A stretch of DNA of 64,000 bases from Paenibacillus sp. SC116 (GCF_024733555.1 NZ_JANIOF010000003.1:186001-250000), one strand, 5' to 3'. Counted from the stretch's first letter, positions 45,471 through 54,205 are shown. Translations and numbers: made by a program. The notes: generated from the letters alone by a model not told the origin.

Positions 45471-45848
45471 CGATCGGAAAAAATAAAAATCAATTATTCA
45501 AAACTCTGAGTAAGGTTAGGTTATCTTTATGGAGGGAGTAAAAAGTAATAATGAATTTTTTGAACGATTAAACATGCGCCGAAAACCATGCTTAAATATT
45601 GGAACAGGCTGCAAAATTACCAGATAAATCCCCGGTTTTTAATGAAACAATACAACATTGACGTTACTGTAATATTGACAGCAATTACAATTATTTGGTA
45701 GGATTCGAATATCCACTTCTTCTTCTCTTATTCAATATGATTTCAATTCTAACCCCACCCTAGAAACTTTTAATTAACTTCCGTTTAATAATCTCTCACA
45801 TTTAAATTCGATGATATATCCGTAATATACGTTAAGGAGAAGATGAGT
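45471..45848. other. Spacer between the two regulator genes
   Basis: About 380 bp. A 32-codon frame from about 45530 lacks a signal peptide and does not look like a quorum-sensing propeptide. The promoter block of the second regulator lies at 45659-45704. No other gene was found. Confidence 0.45.
45659..45704 (+). promoter_or_regulatory. Promoter block of the second HTH-TPR gene
   Basis: TGACGTTACTGTAATA precedes TTGACA (45675-45680) and, after 18 bp, TAGGAT (45699-45704). Between 45659 and about 45696 it differs from the block at 44074 at only three or so positions. The -10 box is weaker than in the first copy, which would make it more dependent on activation. Confidence 0.65.
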
Positions 45849-47132
45849 ATGTTGAGTAGTGTCACATCTTTATCGCTTGGGGACTTGATTCATCAATACA
45901 GAACGAAGTCTAACGTGACCCTATCTGAACTAGCTAGAATAACAGAAGTAAGCAAAGGGACATTATCAAAGTTGGAAAATGGGGAAGTGCAAAAGCCCGA
46001 GTACTATAAGCTGCAAGCTGTTACAGAGGCTTTAGGCATTCCGTTTGAAGAATATATCGAACTGTACATTAAAGTTGAAAAGAGCCCTAGCTCTGTTTTG
46101 CGGATTTTTTCAGAGGCAATTGCAAGGAATTGCCCTACGAAAACGGTGGTTCGCATTGCTGAACGATACTTGACGATTGCTAAAGGCGAGAGCTATGACG
46201 TGATAGCGAAATTCTTTGATATCGCGATTCAAAAAAGTGAAACGGAACTTAAACTTGAGCTATTGCAGATGCTTATTGATTACTCTCGAAGTCATGGTAT
46301 TATGCCGTACATAGCAAAAGGACTATTTCAGAAGTATCTCATTGATCGAAATGATTTCACTAAACTAAGTGAAACGTATCAATCAGGCAGATATTTATTA
46401 AATTATGCTGGCTTTTTAAATGAGAGGGAGCGCTTATTATTATATTACTGTTTAGCAGTTCATGCTTTTAGCCTGCAGAACCATAAAGAGTCTATAGAAC
46501 TGAGTGAGTATGTTATAGAAAACGACTTAACTGACAGTGAATTTCGTGCGAATGCTATATTTAATGCCTGTAATTCTTATTTTTATCTAAACGATATGGA
46601 TAAGGGTATATACTATTTTCAAGAATATAAAAAGTTCTCATTTCCGTTTGTTCAAGACAACATAAGATATATGAATGGTCGTATTAGTGCTCGGTATGGA
46701 GATGTTAACTTAGGGATAGCCCAACTAGAGGAATATCTTAGGGGGGCGTCTGAATATAATCTCGTATATACAATAGTTTTACTTATGGAATTGTATTTAG
46801 ATAAAGGAAAATTGGATGAAGTAAAAAAACTATTTATTTATGAGAATATGATGATAAAATCCCTTAGTGATGCTCAAACAACCCCGGAGAAGAGAGGGAA
46901 ATTAGCCTGTTTTTATAAGCTTAAAGGGGACTGGTTAAGAGAAAAAGATGAAATTAGTGAGGCATTTGAATACTATCGAAAAAGTGCGTTGGAATATGCT
47001 CAAATATCGTATTATGAAGAGGCATTCAACAGCTTATCATTAATAACGAATTCAACACTCATATCATTTAATGGGTTAAATAGAAAAGCAATTGAGGAGT
47101 TGAATCTCGTTTTTAATACACTTAGCTCATAG
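45849..47132 (+). CDS. HTH-TPR quorum-sensing regulator, RRNPP type, with adjacent peptide gene
   Basis: The protein is about 427 residues from the ATG at 45849 (9 nt after AAGGAG; the ATG at 45843 is too close to it). An N-terminal XRE helix-turn-helix (about residues 8-60; LSELARITEVSKGTLSKLENGE) is followed by a helical TPR-like domain that in this class binds a re-imported peptide. It shares the HTH, the SRSHGIMPY motif and most of the TPR region with the paralogue at 44231. The 40-residue propeptide gene starts 19 bp after its stop, with its own ribosome binding site, the classic receptor-peptide arrangement. Targets and role are unknown. Confidence 0.85.
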   Translation: MLSSVTSLSLGDLIHQYRTKSNVTLSELARITEVSKGTLSKLENGEVQKPEYYKLQAVTEALGIPFEEYIELYIKVEKSPSSVLRIFSEAIARNCPTKTVVRIAERYLTIAKGESYDVIAKFFDIAIQKSETELKLELLQMLIDYSRSHGIMPYIAKGLFQKYLIDRNDFTKLSETYQSGRYLLNYAGFLNERERLLLYYCLAVHAFSLQNHKESIELSEYVIENDLTDSEFRANAIFNACNSYFYLNDMDKGIYYFQEYKKFSFPFVQDNIRYMNGRISARYGDVNLGIAQLEEYLRGASEYNLVYTIVLLMELYLDKGKLDEVKKLFIYENMMIKSLSDAQTTPEKRGKLACFYKLKGDWLREKDEISEAFEYYRKSALEYAQISYYEEAFNSLSLITNSTLISFNGLNRKAIEELNLVFNTLSS

Positions 47133-47151
47133 TATGGAAGGGGACTGTCAT

Positions 47152-47274
47152 ATGAAAAAGCTAGTTGCTAAGATTCCACTTCTTATCATGGTAGTATGTT
47201 TGTTTATAGGAGTATTACCTGTAGAAGATGGAGTTATTTCATATTTCGGAGGAGCACCATGGATAATTAACTAG
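47152..47274 (+). CDS. Secreted signalling propeptide (candidate ligand of the RRNPP regulator)
   Basis: This 40-codon gene has GGAAGGGGA before an ATG. The product has a basic start (MKKLVAK), a hydrophobic secretion helix (IPLLIMVVCLFIGVL, residues 8-22) and a short C-terminal part, PVEDGVISYFGGAPWIIN. This is the form of Phr/NprX/AimP-type propeptides, where the last 5-11 residues become the signal; SYFGGAPWIIN or GGAPWIIN are candidates. It is directly downstream of the regulator and ahead of a terminator, so it is cotranscribed. Paenibacillus has families of such receptor-peptide pairs (from memory, AloR-AloP). The mature form cannot be fixed from sequence. Confidence 0.75.
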   Translation: MKKLVAKIPLLIMVVCLFIGVLPVEDGVISYFGGAPWIIN

Positions 47275-47303
47275 TACTTCCATCTAACTTTAATGAACTA
47301 GAA

Positions 47304-47357
47304 AAGAAGGTTGATCTTAGGAAGAATGAGTATTCTCCTTAAGATCAGCCTTCTTTT
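47304..47357 (+). terminator. Terminator of the regulator-peptide operon
   Basis: AAGAAGGTTGATCTTAGGA pairs with TCCTTAAGATCAGCCTTCTT (imperfect long stem), followed by TTGTTT. It ends the regulator-propeptide transcript. Confidence 0.8.
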
Positions 47358-47514
47358 GTTTCGGGAAAAATCGGAAGGTGTTTCGTCCGAAATAAAATGG
47401 AAATCATTTATAAAAACTCATAGTAACCTATTCTCAGAGAAGAAGAGGATATGGTGTGGCGCCAACACCAACATTGTGTGGGGTTCTACTTCAATACGAA
47501 CTAAGGTGCTAAAT

Positions 47515-47664
47515 ATGACCAAAATTGAAATAATAGAGAAGAAAAGAGTTGAAATGATAAAGCTCATAAGTGTATGTGCAAGTTTAACGGATAATCGAGT
47601 GGTCACAGTGAGCCAGCAGCTAGACAGACTCCTAAATGAATACACTATGAGTAAGACTGAATGA
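47515..47664 (+). CDS. Spo0E-like aspartyl-phosphate phosphatase
   Basis: The 49-residue protein matches the Spo0E fold. The N-terminal helix IEIIEKKRVEMIKLIS is followed by a second helix with the SQQLDRLLNEY signature (SxxxD motif). Spo0E proteins remove the phosphate from Spo0A and delay sporulation. The ATG at 47515 is preceded by AAGGTG; the longer frame from 47311 overlaps a terminator and is not convincing. It is placed after the quorum-sensing pair, which suggests peptide signalling could feed into sporulation timing. That link is an inference. Confidence 0.75.
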   Translation: MTKIEIIEKKRVEMIKLISVCASLTDNRVVTVSQQLDRLLNEYTMSKTE

Positions 47665-47697
47665 GTGTTTTCAATCCGAATTATGGAGGTGTTGCAG

Positions 47698-48258
47698 TTG
47701 AATGAGATCAAACGTATTTTAAATAATTTCAAGAAAAAACAAACCAAAGAGAATCCCAATAACTTAAATAGAAATTATCCATTCACATTATATTCAAACC
47801 CGCCAGTAAATGCAGAACATCTCCTCAAGTTTCAAGAACGCATACAAACAAGGCTACCATCTGATTTCATAGAGTTCCTCAAGATTAATGATGGTGCTGT
47901 GTTATATCCTGATAAAAAAGATACTCAGTTAGATATATTCTCCGTGTACTTGCTTAGCTATGAACTGGACATGCTTCCGAATTCATCAGCGCTTTCTTTA
48001 CTTCCATTTGCCCGCTATCAGACTACTACGTTTTATATGGATTTATCCCAGCTGCAATCTCGAAAATATATTGTCTTTAGCTCTTCTTCAGGTCGGCACT
48101 ACAACGCGCATATGTGCTTTAAAGAATGGCTGCAAACCATCTTGTCTAATCCAAAGTATTTTAATTCTTATGCCAGTAAGGTATTTCACTCTCATACCGT
48201 CCCGTATTACGCCAGTATTAGTGAACTTATTGAGGGGATTGAGTCGTTAAAAATATAA
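47698..48258 (+). CDS. SMI1/KNR4 (SUKH) domain protein
   Basis: The protein is about 187 residues from a TTG at 47698, 8 nt after GGAGG (an ATG at 47683 overlaps that site). The SUKH core is visible as EHLLKFQERIQTRLPSDFIEFLKINDGAVLYP (positions about 43-74), the typical LP.dy..fl...NG pattern. A C-terminal helix, FKEWLQTIL, and SISELIEGI complete the fold. SUKH proteins are often immunity proteins against nuclease or deaminase toxins. No toxin is encoded next to it here, so this may be an orphan immunity gene. Confidence 0.8.
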   Translation: MNEIKRILNNFKKKQTKENPNNLNRNYPFTLYSNPPVNAEHLLKFQERIQTRLPSDFIEFLKINDGAVLYPDKKDTQLDIFSVYLLSYELDMLPNSSALSLLPFARYQTTTFYMDLSQLQSRKYIVFSSSSGRHYNAHMCFKEWLQTILSNPKYFNSYASKVFHSHTVPYYASISELIEGIESLKI

Positions 48259-48490
48259 ACATGATACTGTTTTACAGATTTTATGGCTCTACTATGCCTT
48301 TGAATGTAAAATTGTTCTATAAATAAAAATATATATAAATTTATAAAGTGTTATTCAAAATTGATTGTTTGTAAATTAACAATTTGCGAGAAAGGGGTGA
48401 TAGCGGCAAATATAAAGTTTTAGCTTACACGCACAAGTGGAAAAAACAACATAGAGTTCAAGAAGATTATAATTTAGGAGGAAAAAACAA

Positions 48491-49621
48491 ATGAAATCAG
48501 TTAAAAAAGTATTTGCAGTTATTTGTCTTCTTAGTTTAACTCTACCTAACTTTTCAGCGGTGGCTAAGACAGAGGGGGCAATACAACTTACTGGGACAAA
48601 TGGACAAGCAGTAAACATCATTCAGCAAGCATCGGTTACAGTTGACCAGAGCCAAGCTGCGTTATTCATTCAGCAAGCTAAAGAAGCGATTGAACAAGAT
48701 AAACTTCAAGTTAAGGGCTTGAATGCAAATACAGATGCAACTAATTACAATTACATTGCGTTTAGTGATAAAGTGACTTACTTCTACGAAGAAAGCCCAG
48801 GATTGGCTCCTGAGCTCGTGATTTATGATTCAAGCAAGGGAACTAATCCAGTTGAAGAGATTGAGTCTTCTTTGGAAGAGCCAAGACAGCAAGTTGTTTC
48901 GAACTTTATTCATGATGGTGTAGGAGGGAGGCAAAAGATTCAGGGGCGCGGCGATTTTTTAAGTACGGCTTTACAATTACCACAAGATTATGAAGTTGTA
49001 CGTGTAGGAGGAGCTTTTAACTATGGTGGCTTTCAATATACTTCGAATAGAGCAGATGGTATAGGAACCTGGGTAGCAGACATGGGATTGCTTTTTGACG
49101 TGAACTCAGGAGCGAGTGGTAATAAAAAAGGATGGCAACCCTTTGTAGCATTGAAGAAGAAAGTCCGTCCTACTACAAGTAATGATAGTGGATTTGACTC
49201 TTACGCTTCCAGTTTTGATCCGCATTATAACGAGGGACAATATAAAAATGCTTATCAGTCAGGTTCTCAATTAACTTTTCACAATTGGTACAATTATAAT
49301 GGTAAGGTACGTCTAAAGGTCGAAGGTACAACTATTTGTAATAATCGTAGTTGCACAAGTGAAACTCCTACACATACTGTCACAATAATGGAGTCTAATG
49401 GTAATTGGTACATTCCGAGTATAAGCTATTGGAAAGTTGTATCTACCGTAATTACGACATCTAATAGTGGAAAGAATAAAGGGATTTTTTCAAACATCCA
49501 ATTGAATGACTATGCCATATCAACAAGTGACCTTTTTACTCCAGAAGAGGATCAAACGAAGATTACTAGAAGTGGAACTAGCGTAACTATTGATGTAGAT
49601 GCAAGCAGGTATAGAAATTAA
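48491..49621 (+). CDS. Secreted protein, possibly YrpD-like
   Basis: The 376-residue protein has a signal peptide (about 1-25, ending SAVA) and a mature part rich in Ser/Asn/Gly and Tyr. Two Cys lie close together (CNNRSC), perhaps a disulfide. Segments such as GTWVADMGLLFDVNSG and KGWQPFVALKKKV recall the YrpD family of secreted Bacillus proteins, but the match is weak. AGGAGG precedes the ATG. It starts the group of secreted proteins in this accessory region; it could be a surface or defence protein, but no function is claimed. Confidence 0.65.
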   Translation: MKSVKKVFAVICLLSLTLPNFSAVAKTEGAIQLTGTNGQAVNIIQQASVTVDQSQAALFIQQAKEAIEQDKLQVKGLNANTDATNYNYIAFSDKVTYFYEESPGLAPELVIYDSSKGTNPVEEIESSLEEPRQQVVSNFIHDGVGGRQKIQGRGDFLSTALQLPQDYEVVRVGGAFNYGGFQYTSNRADGIGTWVADMGLLFDVNSGASGNKKGWQPFVALKKKVRPTTSNDSGFDSYASSFDPHYNEGQYKNAYQSGSQLTFHNWYNYNGKVRLKVEGTTICNNRSCTSETPTHTVTIMESNGNWYIPSISYWKVVSTVITTSNSGKNKGIFSNIQLNDYAISTSDLFTPEEDQTKITRSGTSVTIDVDASRYRN

Positions 49622-49692
49622 TAGAGCATATCTAATTACAATTAAAGAATAAATGCTGGTTAATTCACACCATTTCCAGGAGGTTTATTGCA

Positions 49693-50166
49693 ATGAGATC
49701 TCGTTATAAAAGGTTTGGCTTATTAACACTAATGGTTCTGTTATTTTCTGTACAGATCAACATTGTGCAAGCTCATGTCGGAAAACCAACTGTATATGTA
49801 AATGGCCAAAAATTAGATGTAGATGCAATAGCTACTGGTGAAAATAACAGTGTTACTTTTATACCATTTCGTCCTATTTTTGAGGCCTTAGAAATGGAGG
49901 TAGAATGGGATGAAAAGACCAAAACAGTCACAGCTAGTAAAGATTCGACATTAATTAAGTTAAGAGCAAATAATCTTACAGGTTTTTTAAATGAGAAAAA
50001 AGTTCAGTTATCTAGTGCCCCATTCATAAATAATGACACACTCTATGTCAATCTAAGGTTCATAGCGGAAGGCGCTGGAGGGAAAGTACGGTGGGAGAAA
50101 GTATCAGATAATGAAATGTATGTGTACATTGAACTTACTGACTCAATAACGAATAGCAATAATTAA
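49693..50166 (+). CDS. Secreted copper-amine-oxidase-type stalk domain protein
   Basis: The 157-residue protein has a signal peptide (about 1-28). A single copper amine oxidase N-terminal-like domain follows, with the pattern PTVYVNGQKL, FIPFRPIFEALEMEVEWDE and LYVNLRFIAEGAGG. Such stalk domains occur in many secreted Paenibacillus proteins and bind surfaces, not copper. CCAGGAGG precedes the ATG. A decayed copy of part of this gene lies at about 56209-56270. Confidence 0.8.
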   Translation: MRSRYKRFGLLTLMVLLFSVQINIVQAHVGKPTVYVNGQKLDVDAIATGENNSVTFIPFRPIFEALEMEVEWDEKTKTVTASKDSTLIKLRANNLTGFLNEKKVQLSSAPFINNDTLYVNLRFIAEGAGGKVRWEKVSDNEMYVYIELTDSITNSNN

Positions 50167-50173
50167 TAATTCT

Positions 50174-50210
50174 GAGGTAGGACAGATAATAAAATGTCCT
50201 GCCTCTTTTC
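50174..50210 (+). terminator. Terminator of the stalk-domain gene
   Basis: GAGGTAGGACA pairs with TGTCCTGCCTC (one mismatch) and TTTTCTT follows. Confidence 0.8.
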
Positions 50211-50271
50211 TTAATCTAAATTAATAACCATTAATGAGAGTGCTTAACTAATTCTATAGAGAGGAGATCTT

Positions 50272-50829
50272 ATGAATAAGCGAATTTTATTGTGCGTGGC
50301 CAGTATAACTTTATTAAGTACGGCGCTCATTTTTAGCATTTATCAGTATAAGCACAGTTACTCAGCTCCTCTTAACGCTCATGGATTTAAAAAAGAAGAC
50401 ATTATTGTTAATCAAGGCTATGCACTTGATCCAAACGCCGAACATATAACGAAAGTTGTGTTACTTCGTAACATCGAAAGTCTGGCGATTGCAGGTTTTG
50501 AAAAAAGTGAATTAGGGCTGTGGCGAGATTATAGTATAAAAAGCTCTATGGAGAGCCCCTCAAACGGTCAATATGCTATTTATCCACTGAATATTATGAG
50601 AAAGTCATCGGAAGGATATGAGTCCGAAAAACACTTATTCGTTGCGACGTATATAGATAGTTCGAATGTTCCCTTGATTATTGGAAACTCTAATTTTTAC
50701 TTAAGTGTGGACTATTTCACAATCGATAATAAAACCATTTTGTTCGCTCATGCTATTGCGGCTAGAAATAAAGATCAATTTACTTCTGACGAAGTAATTA
50801 CCTATATAAACTCTCACCTCAAAAAGTAA
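50272..50829 (+). CDS. Membrane-anchored protein, unrecognised (185 residues)
   Basis: One N-terminal hydrophobic helix (ILLCVASITLLSTALIFSI, about 4-22) precedes an outside domain of mixed alpha/beta type with KSSEGYESEKHLFVATYID. AGAGAGGAG precedes the ATG. No family was recognised. A deleted, decayed copy of its ends is at about 56270-56360, so it belongs to a duplicated segment. Confidence 0.65.
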   Translation: MNKRILLCVASITLLSTALIFSIYQYKHSYSAPLNAHGFKKEDIIVNQGYALDPNAEHITKVVLLRNIESLAIAGFEKSELGLWRDYSIKSSMESPSNGQYAIYPLNIMRKSSEGYESEKHLFVATYIDSSNVPLIIGNSNFYLSVDYFTIDNKTILFAHAIAARNKDQFTSDEVITYINSHLKK

Positions 50830-50846
50830 TTTGAAAAGAGATTCAT

Positions 50847-50894
50847 ATGAAAAGAGTAATAATCTTAATGATGTTTCTGTTAACAGCAGGGTGA
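50847..50894 (+). pseudogene. Truncated lipoprotein gene, signal remnant only
   Basis: The frame encodes MKRVIILMMFLLTAG and stops at TGA exactly where the lipobox Cys (TGC/TGT) is expected. The related sequence at 56364 keeps the Cys (MKRVIILLVFLLTVGC). After the stop, further frames are broken. It follows the 185-residue gene by 17 bp, as in the duplicate at 56364. Confidence 0.6.
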
Positions 50895-51052
50895 ATAAGA
50901 ATAGGTGTGATGTATGTACGTCTACAAGCTCGTCGCTTATAGAAGATTAGCACTTAAAAAATTGTCTAGTTTGGTGTTGGCAGTCCAATATATGCAGCAA
51001 GCGGACGACGTAAATAGTGTTAATAATTTATAGCTGAAGGGGATTGGTTGAA

Positions 51053-51610
51053 ATGAAATTAGTAAGCAGTAAAAAAGGTAAGATTACCGTACTAATACTA
51101 TTTTGTTTATTAGTAGCTGCTACATTGAAAATAATGAATGTTCCGTTACTGACAATAAACTCAACGGGTGAATTATCAGTTTTCTACGATAACATGCAAC
51201 AATTAGCAAAGGCTGCTGATTTAATTGTAGAAGTCGAAAAAAAGGATGGAGAATCTTTTAAATATAACGATGTAGCGTTCACTCTATCCACAGTAGACAT
51301 TAGTAAAGTATATAAGGGGGCCGATCCTAGTATCCAGCATCTAAGAATCTTGGAGACTGGTGGTGTTGTAAACAATATACAATATACGTTTGAAGAAAAT
51401 GAAGTGCTGCAAAATAGCCAATAAGCCGTATTGTTTTTGGAGAAATATATTGGGTCGGTTGTAGAGGGTGAAGTTTACATTATCTTAGGTGAATATCAAG
51501 GTAAGTTTGTAATAAGTGAACAAAGGGAAATCATTCATTTCAATAGTCATTTATCACAACAACTAAAGGAAATAAAGAATATAAGCCAACTACAGAAACT
51601 AGTTGAATAA
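51053..51610 (+). pseudogene. Membrane-anchored protein gene interrupted by one in-frame stop
   Basis: From the ATG at 51053 (9 nt after AAGGGGA) the frame encodes a transmembrane helix (ITVLILFCLLVAATL) and a beta-rich domain. It is broken by a TAA at 51422-51424, directly after NEVLQNSQ. The same frame then continues AVLFLEKYIGSVVEGEVYI and ends at a second TAA at 51610. The whole reads as one protein of about 185 residues with one nonsense codon. Readthrough cannot be excluded, but loss of function is more likely. Confidence 0.75.
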
Positions 51611-52151
51611 TGTTTTGGAAATGATATAAGGAAATCTACAGTAGTAGAACCATGGTTTGGAAGTGAGATGATAAGACAGTGACGTACTTTATTTTTTTCA
51701 TAATGAATTTTGTGCTGGCTTGTTTTATCTAAAATGAATCAAGTTTTGTTAAGCCCTTATGGCATCTGTAATTTTGTTGATATTGATTGTTGGTATGGAC
51801 TTTATTAAACGTGATAAAAAGAACTAAGCGAGTTAGGCAGAGCAGAATACCTACAAATATAAAAGAAAAACCCTAGGTTTTGACGATAAATACTTTTTTT
51901 AATTCTGGTCAATGTTTATTATATGACCCTGCCCCAAATAGATAAACATATAAAAGAGTATAGTGTTTGTTTTTGCAAATAGCGCAATTTTCTACTGTAG
52001 AGTGAATATTTCATACTGGCTAGACAAACATATACTCAGAAGAAGGATAAATGAGGAATTTTTTATCGACTGGCAATAATATAAGTGAATTCTTGAACAG
52101 GTAAAACATAAAATAATATGGTTTTATCTGATCGGAAAGGGATGCATGTTT
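51611..52151. other. Degenerate stretch without an intact gene
   Basis: About 540 bp of AT-rich DNA. A fragment at about 51757-51828 reads ALMASVILLILIVGMDFIKR, a membrane helix remnant without a start or full gene. Nothing else was supported. Confidence 0.45.
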
Positions 52152-52448
52152 ATGAGAAGAAAAATTGGAACCGTATTAATAATAACTGGTTTCGGAGTAA
52201 TGGCATGGCAACTTATATTTACTAACCAAGATCTGAGTATTAATTATCCAGCCAATGAAATCCACCCTAAAACCGGTGTTTATACTCCTGTAAAAGAACA
52301 AGTACTGATTAATAACAGAGAAGTTCCACATCAAAAAGTAATAATTGAACTTTCAGAAGAAGAAGCAAAAAAGCAACGTGAGGAAGCAGGGTATTCTTCA
52401 GAAGATGTTCTTGGGGCTGTAATTGTTGGATACAAAGAAATAAAGTAG
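52152..52448 (+). CDS. Small single-pass membrane protein (98 residues)
   Basis: The protein has one N-terminal hydrophobic helix (IGTVLIITGFGVMAWQLIF) and an acidic, Lys/Glu-rich outside part (ELSEEEAKKQREEAGYSSEDVLG). The ATG at 52152 is about 10 nt after AAAGGG; the ATG at 52146 is too close. No family was recognised. It stands between degenerate stretches but itself appears intact. Confidence 0.6.
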   Translation: MRRKIGTVLIITGFGVMAWQLIFTNQDLSINYPANEIHPKTGVYTPVKEQVLINNREVPHQKVIIELSEEEAKKQREEAGYSSEDVLGAVIVGYKEIK

Positions 52449-52680
52449 GAACTGTAATCCAACTACTTTACAAAGGTATTACGTTTTAAATATAGATGAC
52501 TTTTATTTGAATAGTTTATCAGTTTTTTACTTTGAGCTCTTATCACTGGATTACCTGCTTTAATTCAGTAATAGGAACTCTTTTGTGTCTTTACTTGTTT
52601 TCATTAGGATACTAAAATATTTCGTTACAGTATATAAATTTCGATTCGATTGTCCGTACAGATCACTATTTAGGATGGGT

Positions 52681-52821
52681 TCATCGATCATTATTGATTT
52701 GGACTTTTCCTTTTTCAGTTGCAGTGATAGGTGTCGTAGTTGAATTCATATCATTATCATTGGATGCTACTAATAAAAACATCCTAAAGACTAGCTATGA
52801 TAAAAGTAACGTTCTTTTCAT
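52681..52821 (-). pseudogene. Decayed paralogue of the small exported protein at 55041-55268
   Basis: On the minus strand the frame reads MKRTLLLS, then a TAG, then LVFRMFLLVASNDNDMNSTTTPITATEK. It aligns without gaps to the intact product MKTTLLLSCIVFVIFISASFNSNNISSTTTPITVTE (shown in part). The stop replaces the Cys9 position. The copy ends at a stop at 52681 and lacks the downstream half of the paralogue. Confidence 0.7.
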
Positions 52822-52890
52822 GTACGTTGTCCTTGCATCCTTTTTAAAAGACAGGTGCTTGTATTCTCTTAAAGTGCTTAAAGTCATCAA

Positions 52891-53256
52891 CTAATGAAAC
52901 TCATCTAGATTTCTCAGAACTACCTCATTAGGTACTTTCATTTTATTTCTTTGTTCAACATATCTAGTATCATTCAAAGGACCATATTTCTTTTTATTCT
53001 TTAGGTCAAGTATGTAAAAGTTAGTTCTGCTGTCATCGAGAATCATCCTATGTGCATTGGTAGCATGGGGATCTGGCTTCAATCCAACTTGTTTCGCTAC
53101 AATATAATCTTCATTCCATCCCACCTGTACTACCTTTGTTCCAATGACAGGGGAGCCAAAGATATCATCTCCTTCCTTGGGAGAAATAATGATTCTATTC
53201 GGCTCCATATGATTTGGTTTTCTATACTTTACGAGTTCCTGTAATCGTTGATGCAA
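52891..53256 (-). CDS. DUF3997-like protein, possibly 5' truncated
   Basis: The 121-residue frame (TTG start) resembles the second part of DUF3997 lipoproteins. Motifs include IIISPKEG, VVQVGWNEDYIVAKQVGLKP, NFYILDLKNKKKYGPLND and an acidic C-terminus. Family members normally have a lipoprotein signal and 20-30 more residues upstream. Here an in-frame TAG lies just before the TTG and no good ribosome binding site is present, so the N-terminus may be lost. It is treated as a CDS with a caution that it may be a fragment. Confidence 0.5.
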   Translation of the reverse strand: MHQRLQELVKYRKPNHMEPNRIIISPKEGDDIFGSPVIGTKVVQVGWNEDYIVAKQVGLKPDPHATNAHRMILDDSRTNFYILDLKNKKKYGPLNDTRYVEQRNKMKVPNEVVLRNLDEFH

Positions 53257-53346
53257 CTATTTTTTAATATTTTTCGTTAAAAATGAGGTAATCTCCTTCT
53301 TAGAAGCAAGACCACATCCCACCTTTACATTTCCCAATACACCCGA

Positions 53347-53589
53347 GTGTCAACATTTATTAGAGGTAAGAAAATTAAAGAAGGATTTACAGAGGAGAAT
53401 ATTTTGGCTATATATAAATGGGTTTATTTTATCATCATATTCTGTGCCCTGTTATTAAGTATCTCAAGCCTGATTAAAGCTATTGCTGCTGATGACAATG
53501 TAATTCTTGAAGTAATAGTTTTTTTACTATGGATAGTAGGAAATGTGTCGCATTTGCATTGGATTTACAAGCATAGACGGGATTCATAG
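53347..53589 (+). CDS. Small two-helix membrane protein
   Basis: The 80-residue frame starts with GTG at 53347 and encodes two hydrophobic helices (VYFIIIFCALLLSISSLI and VILEVIVFLLWIVGNVSHL) with a basic end. No convincing ribosome binding site is present, so the start is unsure. It is followed after 42 bp by the anchored helical protein gene. Unrecognised. Confidence 0.5.
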   Translation: MSTFIRGKKIKEGFTEENILAIYKWVYFIIIFCALLLSISSLIKAIAADDNVILEVIVFLLWIVGNVSHLHWIYKHRRDS

Positions 53590-53631
53590 TACGTGATTAT
53601 CTATTCTCTTATTTTATTAGAAGGTGTGAAT

Positions 53632-54048
53632 ATGAAGCAGAACAAGTACCTATTGTTAGCGCTAGTACCCATTCTTATTTCTGTCGGAGTAAATATTTAT
53701 CAGTGGGAACGATTACGGATATCGGATAAAAAATCGGATTATATCGATCGTGACTTTACCGCGGCAATTGGCAGAATTAGTGCAGGTATTGAAGAAGGTA
53801 AGCCACCAGGGGATATCGCATTAGAACATGCTTTCAAAATGAGTGCTTTATTGGAGTACACTTCCTACGACAAAAGAATAACTGCTCAATATGCGAGTGT
53901 CGTGCCATTAAAGCTTAGAGACATGGCTCTAAATGGTCAACCTATACAAGGCGCTCTCCACATTAAAAATTTACTACATACGCTTGCAAATGACCCTGAG
54001 AATGTACAGATTAACAATGAAATTATAAAGTTCTTTCTACAGGATTGA
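53632..54048 (+). CDS. Membrane-anchored helical protein (138 residues)
   Basis: The ATG at 53632 follows AGAAGGTG; a longer frame from 53593 is unlikely. One N-terminal helix (YLLLALVPILISVGVNIY) leads to a helical domain with no Cys. The build resembles the protein at 43583, though identity is low. It is followed by its own terminator. Unrecognised family. Confidence 0.65.
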   Translation: MKQNKYLLLALVPILISVGVNIYQWERLRISDKKSDYIDRDFTAAIGRISAGIEEGKPPGDIALEHAFKMSALLEYTSYDKRITAQYASVVPLKLRDMALNGQPIQGALHIKNLLHTLANDPENVQINNEIIKFFLQD

Positions 54049-54066
54049 AGTGATCTAGAATAATAA

Positions 54067-54101
54067 AACAGCAGCTATAGTGTAGTAGTCTGCTGTTTAT
54101 T
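54067..54101 (+). terminator. Terminator of the helical protein gene
   Basis: AACAGCAG (54067-54074) pairs with CTGCTGTT (54090-54097), and TATTCGTTT follows. Confidence 0.75.
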
Positions 54102-54205
54102 CGTTTGTAGTATGTAATCCACCCATTGCATGTCTTGAAAATGCAGCAATCGTATTTTGAGCATAGTTTATGATGTTCGGGCAAGTATACGGGAGGTAAT
54201 TAGTA

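Noticed and set aside
45531..45627. 32-codon frame between the two HTH-TPR genes as a possible propeptide
   Set aside because: It has no hydrophobic secretion helix, and it lies downstream of the first receptor's terminator.
47311..47514. Upstream extension of the Spo0E-like frame
   Set aside because: It begins inside the terminator of the quorum-sensing operon, and the conserved Spo0E domain starts only at the ATG at 47515.
52694..52894. 66-codon plus-strand frame
   Set aside because: It covers the decayed minus-strand copy of the small exported protein, which explains the sequence better.
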